9,139 nt of DNA from Streptomyces violaceoruber (GCA_000720805.1 JODI01000163.1:1-9139); one strand, 5' to 3'. Positions 1-6,730 are shown, counted from the stretch's first letter. A program made the numbers and translations. The notes: generated by a model from the letters alone, not told the origin.

Positions 1-2
1 GG

Positions 3-1406
3 GGTGGGCCTCGGGGCGGACGCTGCCACGAGCACCGGGGGGTTGGGCTCGGGCCGAGTCTTCGGGGGCGTGGACTGGCTGCCGGCCGTTTCCACGACCG
101 GCGCGGACGCGGGCGGCTTGGCGTCCGACTTCCGGGCCGGGCTGCCGCCGCCCGTCAGCACGAGCACCACCGCGGCCGCCGCCACGGCCACCACACCGGC
201 CGCGACACCGGCCTTCACGAGCGCGCCCACACCCTCGGAGGCCGCCGCGCCGCCTCCCGCCCCCGCCCCGCCGGAAGAGCCTCCGGAAGAGCCGCCACCG
301 GCCGCCGCGGCCGCGCCCGCACCGGCGCCGCCGGCGATGAGCCCGAGCGCCTTGGCGTACCCGGCCGCGCCGAACCAGCCGATGACGGCGACCGGTACGA
401 CGGCGGGGAGGCCGTCGGCGACTTCCTTGATCTGGCCCGCGGCCAGCCGGCACTTGACGCACGCCTCCAGGTGCTTGCGCACCTCTCGCTCGGCGCGCGT
501 ACGCAGGCCGCCGCGGGCGTAGGCGCCGAGCCGGTCGGCGTAACGGGCGCACTCCTCGTCGCCGGCGAGGGCGGCGCTGACGTGGGCCTGCAGATATGCC
601 TGCTTGAGGCCCTCGCGGGCGCGGCCGGCGAGCACCCGGGTGCCGTTGGCGTCGAGCCCGAAGAGCGTGGCGACCTGGCTGGGCGACTCGTCCTCGACCT
701 CGGTGTGCCACAGCACGGCCTGCCAGCGCTCGGGCAGCGAGCGGAAGGCCCGCATGGCCATCGACTGCTCGGCCTCGTGCATCGCCCGGACATCGGCGCC
801 GAGGTCGAGGACGCCGTCGGCGGAGACCTGGGCCACGCGCGTGGACTGAGCGGCGAACACCGCGAAGTCGTCGACCAGTTGTTCGCGCCGCGCGGACTTC
901 GTCCAGCTCGCGGCCACCCGTCGGACAGTGGTGAGCAGATACGCGCGTACGGCCTGCTCGGGGCCGGAGCCGCCGCGTACCGCCTGGAGCACGCGGGCGA
1001 AGACCTCGGCGGTGAGGTCGTCCGCGGTGTGGCCGTCCCGGCAGCAGGTACGGGCGTACCGGCGCACCGCTGCCGCGTGGCGCCGGTAGAGCTCCTCGTA
1101 GGCGGTGTCGTCGCCCGCGCGCATCCGCTCGATCAGGTCGGCGTCGGACGGCGGCAGCACCCTGGGCGGCGGCAGGACGCCGCCGTTCTCGCGCCGGTCG
1201 CGCTGGGCGGGCACGCTGCCCTCGACGGGGTCGACGGGTTCGCCGCCCTGCGCCGGGATGCCGGCCTCCACCGGGAGGCTTGCCTCCACCGGCTCGTACG
1301 GGACACCACCGGCCCGTCCCCCCTGGCTCGGCACGTGCGGGAAGGCCGCGTCGCCGGTCTCCGCGTCGTCGTCACCGAGTGACCCGTCCCGCCCGTCGAA
1401 GCTCAT
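3..1406 (-). CDS. Membrane-anchored ECF sigma factor with fused zinc-finger anti-sigma-like region (ECF52 / SCO4117 type), 3' end outside window
   Basis: The gene starts at ATG 1406-1404 and reads leftward without a stop to the window edge, giving at least 468 residues; a typical ECF sigma factor has about 200. A Pro/Gly-rich tail occupies residues 1-85. Sigma region 2 spans about 87-168 (DADLIERMRAGDDTAYEELY, then DDLTAEVFARVLQ) and region 4 follows (SLPERWQAVLWHTEVEDESP, then an HTH). A zinc-binding Hx3Cx2C motif (H312, C316, C319) is typical of ZAS anti-sigma domains. A hydrophobic stretch at about 331-354, a 40-residue Gly/Ala/Ser linker, and a strong membrane helix at about 400-417 follow, then a Ser/Pro-rich tail. 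The protein should direct RNA polymerase to its target promoters while being tethered to the membrane and restrained by its own zinc-finger region. The family assignment is recalled from the ECF52 group, in which SCO4117 affects development and secondary metabolism. The SD is weak (GGGGG, 9 nt before ATG). The exact regulon cannot be seen. Confidence 0.88.
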   Translation of the reverse strand, partial: MSFDGRDGSLGDDDAETGDAAFPHVPSQGGRAGGVPYEPVEASLPVEAGIPAQGGEPVDPVEGSVPAQRDRRENGGVLPPPRVLPPSDADLIERMRAGDDTAYEELYRRHAAAVRRYARTCCRDGHTADDLTAEVFARVLQAVRGGSGPEQAVRAYLLTTVRRVAASWTKSARREQLVDDFAVFAAQSTRVAQVSADGVLDLGADVRAMHEAEQSMAMRAFRSLPERWQAVLWHTEVEDESPSQVATLFGLDANGTRVLAGRAREGLKQAYLQAHVSAALAGDEECARYADRLGAYARGGLRTRAEREVRKHLEACVKCRLAAGQIKEVADGLPAVVPVAVIGWFGAAGYAKALGLIAGGAGAGAAAAAGGGSSGGSSGGAGAGGGAAASEGVGALVKAGVAAGVVAVAAAAVVLVLTGGGSPARKSDAKPPASAPVVETAGSQSTPPKTRPEPNPPVLVAASAPRPT

Positions 1407-1475
1407 CGCGGAAAGCCCCCGCCGCCAGCCCTACCAGTCCCGAACACCGGGTCAGAGTGCCATATTGGCTTTTGT

Positions 1476-1652
1476 TCAGGGCCCCGCGGAGCAGTGTTGA
1501 CACTCGTCCGTGGGGACTTCGCGTGACTCGGTGCCGGCTCTCACCCGTACGGGGAAGACTGAACCGACTTTCTGTGCCTGGGAGTTGACACCAGCGCCCG
1601 AAAAGCCCGGAACGCCCCGGGGGGAGCGCACCCGGCGCGCGAGCGGCGTCAT
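1476..1652 (-). CDS. Possible 58-residue small protein upstream of the sigma gene
   Basis: ATG 1652-1650 opens a 58-codon frame that stops with TGA at 1478-1476, 69 bp before the sigma start and on the same strand. A purine-rich stretch, GAGGGAGTGGGAGC, lies directly upstream and offers a plausible SD (GGGAG, about 2-6 nt from ATG depending on the pairing). The product begins MTPLARRVRSPRG and ends with a CxxC motif (DECQHCSAGP). Third-position GC is about 76 percent, lower than in the window's real genes, which argues against strong coding. It may be a leader peptide or a chance frame in the sigma 5' region. No family is recognised. Confidence 0.2.
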   Translation of the reverse strand: MTPLARRVRSPRGVPGFSGAGVNSQAQKVGSVFPVRVRAGTESREVPTDECQHCSAGP

Positions 1653-1860
1653 GCTCCCACTCCCTCGTCACCTATTCGAGTCACGCCCGAGTGGGGTAAG
1701 GCGCCGCCCGACAACATCCACCACCCCCCCACGGACCGCCACCGCCACGGCACGTGCCCAGAGACCACCACTCGGGCCCCTCGTCTGGGACCGCACCGGC
1801 CGAGGGACGCCTGGGGTCGTCGCCTGAGCCGGACGACTCGGTCCGCTGCCTGGACCTCCT

Positions 1861-2243
1861 GCCCCAGAGCCCGTCGCCTTTCCGGCTGCCGCCCCCAAGG
1901 CCGACCCTCGCGAGCCGCCGCCTCAGGGGTTGCCGGCCGGGGCCGACGCCCTCATGGCTGCCGCCGCCAAGGCAGCCGTCCCCCGGCGCCCACCCCAAGC
2001 GCCGCCCCTCGCCCGGGCATCCGTCCTGCAGGTCACCCGTCCCCTCGGCACCTGCGCCGCAGGCGGCCGCTTCTCCGGGCGCCCGCCCCAAGCACCGCCG
2101 CTCCCCCCGAGAACCTGCCCCGCGAGCCGCCGTCTCCCCGAGCACCTGCCGCCCCGCAAGCCGGCACCCCCTCGGCTCCTGCCCCGCGAGCCGCCGTCTC
2201 CCCGGGAACCCGCCCCGCGAGCCGCCACCCCGGACCGCGGTCC
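1861..2243. repeat. Degenerate tandem repeat array, period about 31 bp, about 12 units
   Basis: Successive units start at about 1861, 1891, 1921, 1960, 1992, 2023, 2054, 2085, 2117, 2151, 2181 and 2212, so most spacings are 30-34 bp, with one of 39. The best-conserved units begin GCCCCGCGAGCCGCC and continue GTCTCCCCGGGAACC. The right-hand units are closest to each other: a 27-bp stretch at 2114-2140 recurs exactly at 2178-2204. The period is not a multiple of three, so the repeat cannot encode a repeated peptide in any one frame. The plus strand is C-rich, so a transcript running on from atrA would be G-rich. The array ends at the perfect 12-bp palindrome GGACCGCGGTCC (2232-2243). Function is unknown; I do not recognise it as a named Streptomyces element. 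Confidence 0.65.
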
Positions 2244-2269
2244 CTGGCGCCGGTCGCGAGCGCCGCCCC

Positions 2270-3061
2270 TCACGCCGGCCGCGACCGCAGCCCCTCCAGC
2301 AGGATGTCCAGCAACCGCGACGACGCCGCCGCCTGCTGGGCCGCGTCCGGGAGCGAGGGGGCCGCCGTCGCTATCACCAACAGGACGTCCGCCACCGACA
2401 CGTCGGACCGCAGCTCGCCTGCCGCGCGTGCTCGTTCCACGAGCTGGCCCACGACCTCGAGCAGTGCCGCCGCGCCCGCGTCGTCGTCCACGGACAGTGC
2501 CGGAGTCTCCGCGACCAGCCGCAGCTCCCCGGTACCCGGCTGCGTCCGCTGCTGCGGAACCCGTGACGCGTCGAACCCGCTGTCCTCGTCCGCCACCCCG
2601 ACCCGCAGCACCTGCGGCGGCAGCAACCGCCCGGCGCCCGAGGCCACCGAGGTCCGCAGGAAGCGCGAGAGCGCCGACCACGGTTCGTCCTCCTGGCCGA
2701 GCGCCGCCCGTGCCTGGTCGGTCAGCCGGGAGGTCTCCTCCTCGGCTATCCGCCGCACCAGGACGTCCTTGCTCGGGAAGCGCCGGTACACCGTGCCGAC
2801 GCCGACCCGCGCGCGCCGCGCCACGTCCTCCATCGGCGCGCCGTACCCCAGCTCCCCGAAGACCTCGCGGGCCGCACGCAGTACGTGCTCCAGGTTGCGC
2901 TGTGCGTCCACGCGCAGCGGCGTCGTCCGCGAACCGTCGCGTCCGTTGCCCGCCGCCGCGCTCATCGTCGAGCCCATCGCTGAGCCGAGCGCGCCGCCCA
3001 TCGCCCCGCCACCGGGCGCGATGGCGGACGTGGACGACCAACGAGAATCCTGAACATGCAT
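2270..3061 (-). CDS. atrA: TetR-family transcriptional regulator, probable AtrA
   Basis: The gene encodes 263 residues from ATG 3061-3059. That start is supported by GGGGGA six bases upstream. An Ala/Gly/Met-rich N-terminal tail covers residues 1-45. The TetR DNA-binding domain lies at about 57-105 (LRAAREVFGELGYGAPMEDVA, then the recognition helix RVGVGTVYRRFPSK at 85-98). The remainder is the helical dimerisation/ligand domain, resembling the SbtR-like C-terminal type (AALLEVVGQLVERARAAGEL). AtrA is known as a pleiotropic regulator that activates actII-ORF4 in S. coelicolor and strR in S. griseus. The name rests on protein features plus synteny with SCO4118 between SCO4117-like and NDH-2 genes, recalled rather than searched. 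It is transcribed divergently from ndh, with a nested inverted repeat just upstream of its SD that could be an autoregulatory operator. Internal ATGs at residues 21, 29 and 33 are alternative starts but lack the same SD support. Confidence 0.85.
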   Translation of the reverse strand: MHVQDSRWSSTSAIAPGGGAMGGALGSAMGSTMSAAAGNGRDGSRTTPLRVDAQRNLEHVLRAAREVFGELGYGAPMEDVARRARVGVGTVYRRFPSKDVLVRRIAEEETSRLTDQARAALGQEDEPWSALSRFLRTSVASGAGRLLPPQVLRVGVADEDSGFDASRVPQQRTQPGTGELRLVAETPALSVDDDAGAAALLEVVGQLVERARAAGELRSDVSVADVLLVIATAAPSLPDAAQQAAASSRLLDILLEGLRSRPA

Positions 3062-3076
3062 AAGTGTTCCCCCGGT

Positions 3077-3111
3077 AATGACGTCTCCCCCCGGAGACTC
3101 TCCCCGTCATT
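3077..3111. promoter_or_regulatory. Nested inverted repeat upstream of atrA, candidate operator or leader hairpin
   Basis: Outer arms AATGACG (3077-3083) and CGTCATT (3105-3111) are exact reverse complements. Inside them GTCTCC (3083-3088) and GGAGAC (3093-3098) form a second perfect pair around CCCC. The inner 16-bp palindrome is of the size TetR dimers bind. It lies immediately upstream of the atrA SD, so it could be an operator for AtrA itself or a hairpin in the atrA leader. It does not resemble the AtrA-site pattern I recall, with GGAA and TTCC arms, so the binding protein is uncertain. Confidence 0.4.
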
Positions 3112-3230
3112 TGAAAGCCGGAGCGAACGGAACAGGCCCGCTACCCGGACCCACCCGTCGCGGATCCGAAGGCGCATCCCCCTACACCCCGTCGACACAC
3201 GAACATAGTTGAGAGGGAGTCAATTCAGAA

Positions 3231-3256
3231 GGGGCACGCTCCGCACGGAGCGCCCC
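3231..3256. promoter_or_regulatory. Strong hairpin / inverted repeat upstream of ndh
   Basis: GGGG (3231-3234), a two-base CA bulge and CGCTCC (3237-3242) pair with GGAGCG (3247-3252) and CCCC (3253-3256) around the tetraloop GCAC. That gives ten base pairs, all GC but one. It lies about 125 bp upstream of the ndh start and could be a regulator binding site or part of a structured 5' leader. There is no T-tract on either side to support a terminator call. Confidence 0.35.
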
Positions 3257-3380
3257 CCGATCAGAGTACGGGTGGGATACGTCCCGATTACGCCCCTGGT
3301 GACCGCCCGGCCCACACCCACTGACCTGCGAATATTCCGCGCACCTCGGTGATTCGGCCAACCCGGCGCGCCGACGACGC

Positions 3381-4817
3381 ATGGTCACACAAATTGTCGG
3401 GGCTGTGGACAAACGCAAGCGCCGGGTGCGTCATGGGATAGTGAAGGAACGTGCGCGCATTCTCGTTGTCGGCGGCGGCTACGTCGGGATGTACACGGCC
3501 CTGCGCCTCCAACGGAACCTGAAACGGGAACTCCAGCGGGGCGAGGTCGAGATCACGGTCGTCACGCCCGACCCGTACATGACTTATCAGCCATTCCTTC
3601 CGGAAGCCGCCGCCGGCTCCATCTCCCCACGCCACGTCGTCGTACCGCTGCGCCGCGTTCTCGACCGCTGCCGAATCGTCATCGGCGAGGTCACCTCCAT
3701 CGACCACGGCAAACGCACCGCCGCCCTCACCACCCTCGCCACCGAGGAGGAGGGCACGGGCGCACAACAGCTCTCGTACGACCATCTCGTCCTCGCGCCA
3801 GGCTCGATCTCGCGCACCCTGCCCGTCCCCGGTCTCGCCGAGCACGGCATCGGCTTCAAGACCGTCGAGGAAGCCATCGGCCTGCGCAACCACGTCATCG
3901 AACAGATGGACATCGCCTCCTCCACCCGCGACCCCGCCGTCCGCGACGCCGCCCTCACCTTCGTCTTCGTGGGCGGCGGCTACGCCGGCGTCGAGGCGCT
4001 CGCCGAGCTGGAGGACATGGCCCGCTACACCGCGCGGTACTACCACAACATCCGGCCCGAGGACATGAAGTGGATCCTCGTCGAGGCCTCGGACCGCATC
4101 CTGCCCGAGGTCGGCGAGGAGATGGGCCGCTACACGGTCACCGAACTGCGCCGCCGCAACATCGACGTACGCCTGGGCACCCGCCTGGAGTCCTGCGCGG
4201 ACCGGGTCGCCGTCCTCAGCGACGGCGCCCGCTTCCCCACCCGTACGGTCGTGTGGACGGCCGGGGTGAAACCGCACCCGGTTCTCGCCGCCAGCGACCT
4301 GCCGCTCAACGAACGCGGACGGCTGATCTGCACCCCCGAGCTGACCATCGAGGGCACCACGCACGCGTGGGCCGCCGGAGACGCCGCCGCCGTCCCCGAC
4401 CTCACCGCGAAGGAACCCGGCAGGGAGTGCGCCCCCAACGCCCAGCACGCCGTCCGCCAGGCCAGGGTCCTCGGCGACAACATCGCGCACTCCCTGCGCG
4501 GCGAGCCCCTGGAGACGTACGCCCACAAGTACGCCGGCTCGGTGGCCTCCCTGGGACTGCACAAAGGGGTCGCGTACGTCTACGGACGCAGGCTGAAGGG
4601 CTACCCTGCCTGGTTCATGCATCGGGTCTACCACCTCAGCAGAGTCCCCACCTTCAACCGCAAGGCCCGCGTCCTGGCCGAATGGACGCTCGCGGGGCTC
4701 TTCAAGAGGGAGATCGTCTCCCTCGGATCGCTCGAACATCCCCGCGCGGAGTTCGAACTCGCGGCCGGTGGAAAGCCTCCTCATGACCCTTCGAACGACC
4801 CGAAGGGGTCGTCCTGA
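3381..4817 (+). CDS. ndh: Type II NADH dehydrogenase (NDH-2)
   Basis: The 478-residue product is a single-subunit, FAD-dependent NADH:quinone oxidoreductase that passes electrons from NADH to menaquinone at the inner face of the membrane without pumping protons. The FAD-binding Rossmann motif VVGGGYVG lies at residues 29-36 and the NADH-binding motif VFVGGGYAGVE at 195-205. WAAGDAAAVPD (330-340) carries the second FAD contact, and AQHAVRQA (354-361) matches the NDH-2 quinone-site motif AQxAxxQ. The YMTYQPFLPEAAAGSISPRH stretch is typical of actinobacterial NDH-2. The C-terminal third has the amphipathic segments used for membrane association (RVLAEWTLAGLFKREIVSLG). The position matches SCO4119; Streptomyces usually has a second copy elsewhere (SCO3092). 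The start is uncertain: ATG 3381 has no clear SD, and in-frame GTGs at 3405, 3426 and 3441 are alternatives, all before the first motif. The gene stands alone; a hairpin overlaps its stop. Confidence 0.93.
   Translation: MVTQIVGAVDKRKRRVRHGIVKERARILVVGGGYVGMYTALRLQRNLKRELQRGEVEITVVTPDPYMTYQPFLPEAAAGSISPRHVVVPLRRVLDRCRIVIGEVTSIDHGKRTAALTTLATEEEGTGAQQLSYDHLVLAPGSISRTLPVPGLAEHGIGFKTVEEAIGLRNHVIEQMDIASSTRDPAVRDAALTFVFVGGGYAGVEALAELEDMARYTARYYHNIRPEDMKWILVEASDRILPEVGEEMGRYTVTELRRRNIDVRLGTRLESCADRVAVLSDGARFPTRTVVWTAGVKPHPVLAASDLPLNERGRLICTPELTIEGTTHAWAAGDAAAVPDLTAKEPGRECAPNAQHAVRQARVLGDNIAHSLRGEPLETYAHKYAGSVASLGLHKGVAYVYGRRLKGYPAWFMHRVYHLSRVPTFNRKARVLAEWTLAGLFKREIVSLGSLEHPRAEFELAAGGKPPHDPSNDPKGSS
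4795..4812 (+). terminator. Hairpin overlapping the 3' end of ndh
   Basis: ACGACCC (4795-4801) and GGGTCGT (4806-4812) form a perfect seven-pair stem around GAAG, ending just before the TGA at 4815-4817, so the stem is encoded in the last codons of ndh. There is no U-tract after it. Many Streptomyces terminators lack one, so this may be the ndh terminator or a 3'-end stabiliser. Confidence 0.45.
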
Positions 4818-5037
4818 CCGGACCGAGGAACTCCGGCCACGGGGTAGGCGTCTGACCGATGCCGACCCGGTCGGCCGCCCTGCCAGACTGGTCCCCGACC
4901 TTGGACGGACCGACCCCGCCCTTCGACCCACCAGGCTTCCTCCCAGTGCTGCACTCCCGGGGTGGCACCCCCTGGACCCCCGACCGGGTCCGGAGCCGGC
5001 CGAAGACGCCGCAGACGACGACACGAGGCAAGGATTC
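4818..5037 (+). other. Intergenic gap and upstream region of the phosphatase gene
   Basis: This 220-bp gap stays open in the phosphatase frame back to an ATG at 4768, but the extra residues are a Pro/Arg-rich stretch without a domain and would overlap ndh by 50 bp. I therefore treat it as non-coding. A small GGGG-TGGCA-CCCC hairpin lies at 4959-4971. No clear promoter was recognised. Confidence 0.5.
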
Positions 5038-6726
5038 GTGAACTTCACGCGCTGGAGCGCCCGGCTCCCCGGAACGCAGCGCCGCGCCGCAGCGCGGACC
5101 GACCACCAGCTCACCCCGGACCGGCGGGAGGACACCGCGGCCTCCTCCGTACCCGCGGCCCGCATCGAACAACTCACCGACGTCGCACCGCTTCTCCCCG
5201 GCGTCGACGAACTGCCGGTGCGTGAGGTCCTCGACCGCGTCCCCGCCCTCGTCGCCCACGTCCACGGCCCCGACCACCGCCTCGCCTACGTCAACGACGC
5301 CTACGTGACGGCCTTCGGACCCCGCCCGACCGGCGCCCCCGCCCGCGAGGCACTCCCGGAACTCGACGAGATCGGCCTGCTCCCGCTCCTCGACCAGGTC
5401 CTGCGCAGCGGCAAGCCCCGCACGGTCAAGTCCCGCAAGGCCCCCGACGGCCGCTCGTACACCTTCACCTGCACGCCGGTGACCAAGGGCGACGGCGGAG
5501 TCGGTGCCATGGGTGCCGCGGACGCGGGCGGTGCCATCCTCGTATTCGCCACCGACGTCACCGACCACGCCGAGGCCGCCGAACGCCTCAGAGCCAGCGA
5601 ACGCAGCCAGCGCGAAACCGCCGTCACCCTGCAGCGCTCCCTGCTCCCACAGGAACTCGAACAACCGGACGACCTCCGCATCGCCGCCACCTACCAGCCC
5701 GGCGGCACGGAGGCCGCCGTCGGCGGCGACTGGTACGACGTGATCACCCTCGGCGGCGGCCGCACCGCCCTGGTCATCGGCGACGTGATGGGCCGAGGCG
5801 TCCGCGCCGCCGCCGTCATGGGCCAACTCCGTACGGCGGTCAGGGCCTACGCCCGCCTCGACCTCCCCCCGCACGAGGTCCTCCAGCTCCTGGACGGCCT
5901 CGCCACGGAGATCGACGCCAACCAGATCGCCACCTGCGTGTACGCCATCCACGACCCGAACGAGGGCAGCCTGGTCTACGCCTCGGCCGGCCACCTGCCC
6001 ATCCTGGTCCGCGACGAGAGCGGAGTGGTGCAGCGCGCCGACGAACCGACCGGCCCGCCCCTGGGAACCGGCGGCTGGATGCACTCCTCCGGCTCCATCC
6101 CGCTCAGCCCCGGCTCCACGGCGGTGCTGTACACGGACGGCCTGGTGGAGCGCCGCAACGAGGACCTGGACGAGGGCATCGCCTCACTGGAGCGAGCCCT
6201 GTCCGGCGCGACCGGCACCCCCCAGGTCGTCTGCGACCGCCTGGTCCGCGCCTCCGGTGTGACCGCCGAGCACGACGACGACGTGGCGGTCCTGGTCCTC
6301 CAGCACCCCGCCCGCACCGGACCCGACAGCGAACTCTTCCGCAACGCGGCGCTCGAACTCCTCGGCGGGGTGGAAGCGGCGCCACGCGCGCGTGCCTTCG
6401 CCTCCGGCGTCCTGACCAGTTGGCGCTTCCCGGTGGAACTGCACGACCTGGGTGTCCTGGCGGTCAGCGAACTGGTCGCCAACTCCCTGCAACACGGCAC
6501 CCCACCGATGCGCCTGCGCCTGCGCCGCACCGACCGCCGCCTCATCGTCGAGGTCACGGACGGCGACGACCACCTCCCCCGCCGCCGCCGGGCCGAAGCT
6601 GGTGACGAGTCCGGCCGCGGCATCGCCATCGTCGCCACGATCGCCTCCCACTGGGGCTCCCGGAGAACACCGGGCGGCGGCAAGGCGGTGTGGTGCGAGT
6701 TCGCGCTGCCGACCGGAACGAAGTGA
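5038..6726 (+). CDS. PAS - SpoIIE-type PP2C phosphatase - HATPase regulatory protein
   Basis: From GTG 5038, with AAGGA/GAGG upstream, the product has 562 residues; a longer frame from ATG 4768 is less likely. A PAS-like sensor lies at about 61-178 (ends ILVFATDVTDHAE). A short linker helix (ERLRASERSQRETAVTLQRS) leads into a SpoIIE/RsbU PP2C phosphatase whose metal ligands are visible: D231 in GGDWYDV, D249 in DVMGRG, D367 in YTDG and D414/D415 in HDDDVAVLVL, so it should be active. The C-terminus is an RsbW/SpoIIAB-like ATPase fold with N-box ELVANSLQHG (478-487), D508-G509 and the glycine box GRGIAIV (526-532). Such fusions belong to the partner-switching class: the phosphatase activates an anti-anti-sigma (STAS) protein and the ATPase domain may phosphorylate it or hold a sigma factor. 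No STAS partner is encoded in the window. There is no membrane segment, so it is probably cytosolic. It matches the position of SCO4120. Confidence 0.9.
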   Translation: MNFTRWSARLPGTQRRAAARTDHQLTPDRREDTAASSVPAARIEQLTDVAPLLPGVDELPVREVLDRVPALVAHVHGPDHRLAYVNDAYVTAFGPRPTGAPAREALPELDEIGLLPLLDQVLRSGKPRTVKSRKAPDGRSYTFTCTPVTKGDGGVGAMGAADAGGAILVFATDVTDHAEAAERLRASERSQRETAVTLQRSLLPQELEQPDDLRIAATYQPGGTEAAVGGDWYDVITLGGGRTALVIGDVMGRGVRAAAVMGQLRTAVRAYARLDLPPHEVLQLLDGLATEIDANQIATCVYAIHDPNEGSLVYASAGHLPILVRDESGVVQRADEPTGPPLGTGGWMHSSGSIPLSPGSTAVLYTDGLVERRNEDLDEGIASLERALSGATGTPQVVCDRLVRASGVTAEHDDDVAVLVLQHPARTGPDSELFRNAALELLGGVEAAPRARAFASGVLTSWRFPVELHDLGVLAVSELVANSLQHGTPPMRLRLRRTDRRLIVEVTDGDDHLPRRRRAEAGDESGRGIAIVATIASHWGSRRTPGGGKAVWCEFALPTGTK

Positions 6727-6730
6727 GGAA

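Larger units (their letters stand above)
1407..2269. other. 863-bp intergenic region between sigma gene and atrA
   Basis: No large coding region is convincing here. Open frames exist on both strands, but they are low-complexity (Pro/Arg or Gly/Arg) and carry no domain. The left third has islands of lower GC, including the 11-bp inverted repeat GCCA-TAT-TGGC at 1459-1469, 53 bp upstream of the sigma start, and two plus-strand TTGACA words (1497-1502, 1585-1590) without a convincing -10. The palindrome GGCACGTGCC lies at 1749-1758. The right half is a degenerate repeat array, annotated separately. The sigma gene promoter must lie in this region, but I could not assign its -35 and -10. Confidence 0.7.
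3062..3380. promoter_or_regulatory. Divergent control region between atrA and ndh
   Basis: This 319-bp spacer separates divergent atrA and ndh, so promoters for both should lie here. I see no -35/-10 pair good enough to place either one. Two strong inverted repeats are annotated separately (3077-3111 and 3231-3256). A stretch at 3201-3230 is AT-richer than its surroundings and contains AGTCAA, which on the minus strand reads TTGACT, a possible -35 for atrA, but no -10 stands at the right distance. The 8-bp palindrome GAATATTC lies at 3330-3337, about 44 bp before the ndh start. Confidence 0.55.

Noticed and set aside
471..1382. 303-residue plus-strand open frame opposite the sigma gene
   Set aside because: It mirrors the high-GC codons of the minus-strand sigma gene and has no domain; the minus frame has sigma regions 2 and 4.
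1497..1590. Two plus-strand TTGACA words as promoters of a small RNA
   Set aside because: Neither has a TAnnnT-like -10 at 16-19 bp, so there is no support for transcription.
1861..2243. CRISPR array
   Set aside because: Units are contiguous and degenerate, with no unique spacers between identical repeats, and no cas genes are present.
2232..2243. GGACCGCGGTCC palindrome as the atrA terminator
   Set aside because: It has no loop space for a stable hairpin and no T-tract; it is only noted as the right border of the repeat array.
1754..2566. 270-residue Pro/Arg-rich plus-strand frame covering the repeat array
   Set aside because: The 31-bp period shifts frame with each unit, no domain is present, and the frame runs into the antisense of atrA.
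1923..3110. 395-residue minus-strand open frame overlapping atrA
   Set aside because: Gly/Arg-rich shadow in a different frame from the TetR gene; it includes the non-coding repeat array.
3393..3411. TTGTC...GACAA inverted repeat as a possible Rex or other operator at the ndh start
   Set aside because: Only five matching bases per arm, inside the likely coding start, and unlike the Rex consensus TGTGAAC/GTTCACA.
3288..5177. 629-residue minus-strand frame antisense to ndh
   Set aside because: Typical GC-rich shadow; the plus strand has complete NDH-2 motifs.
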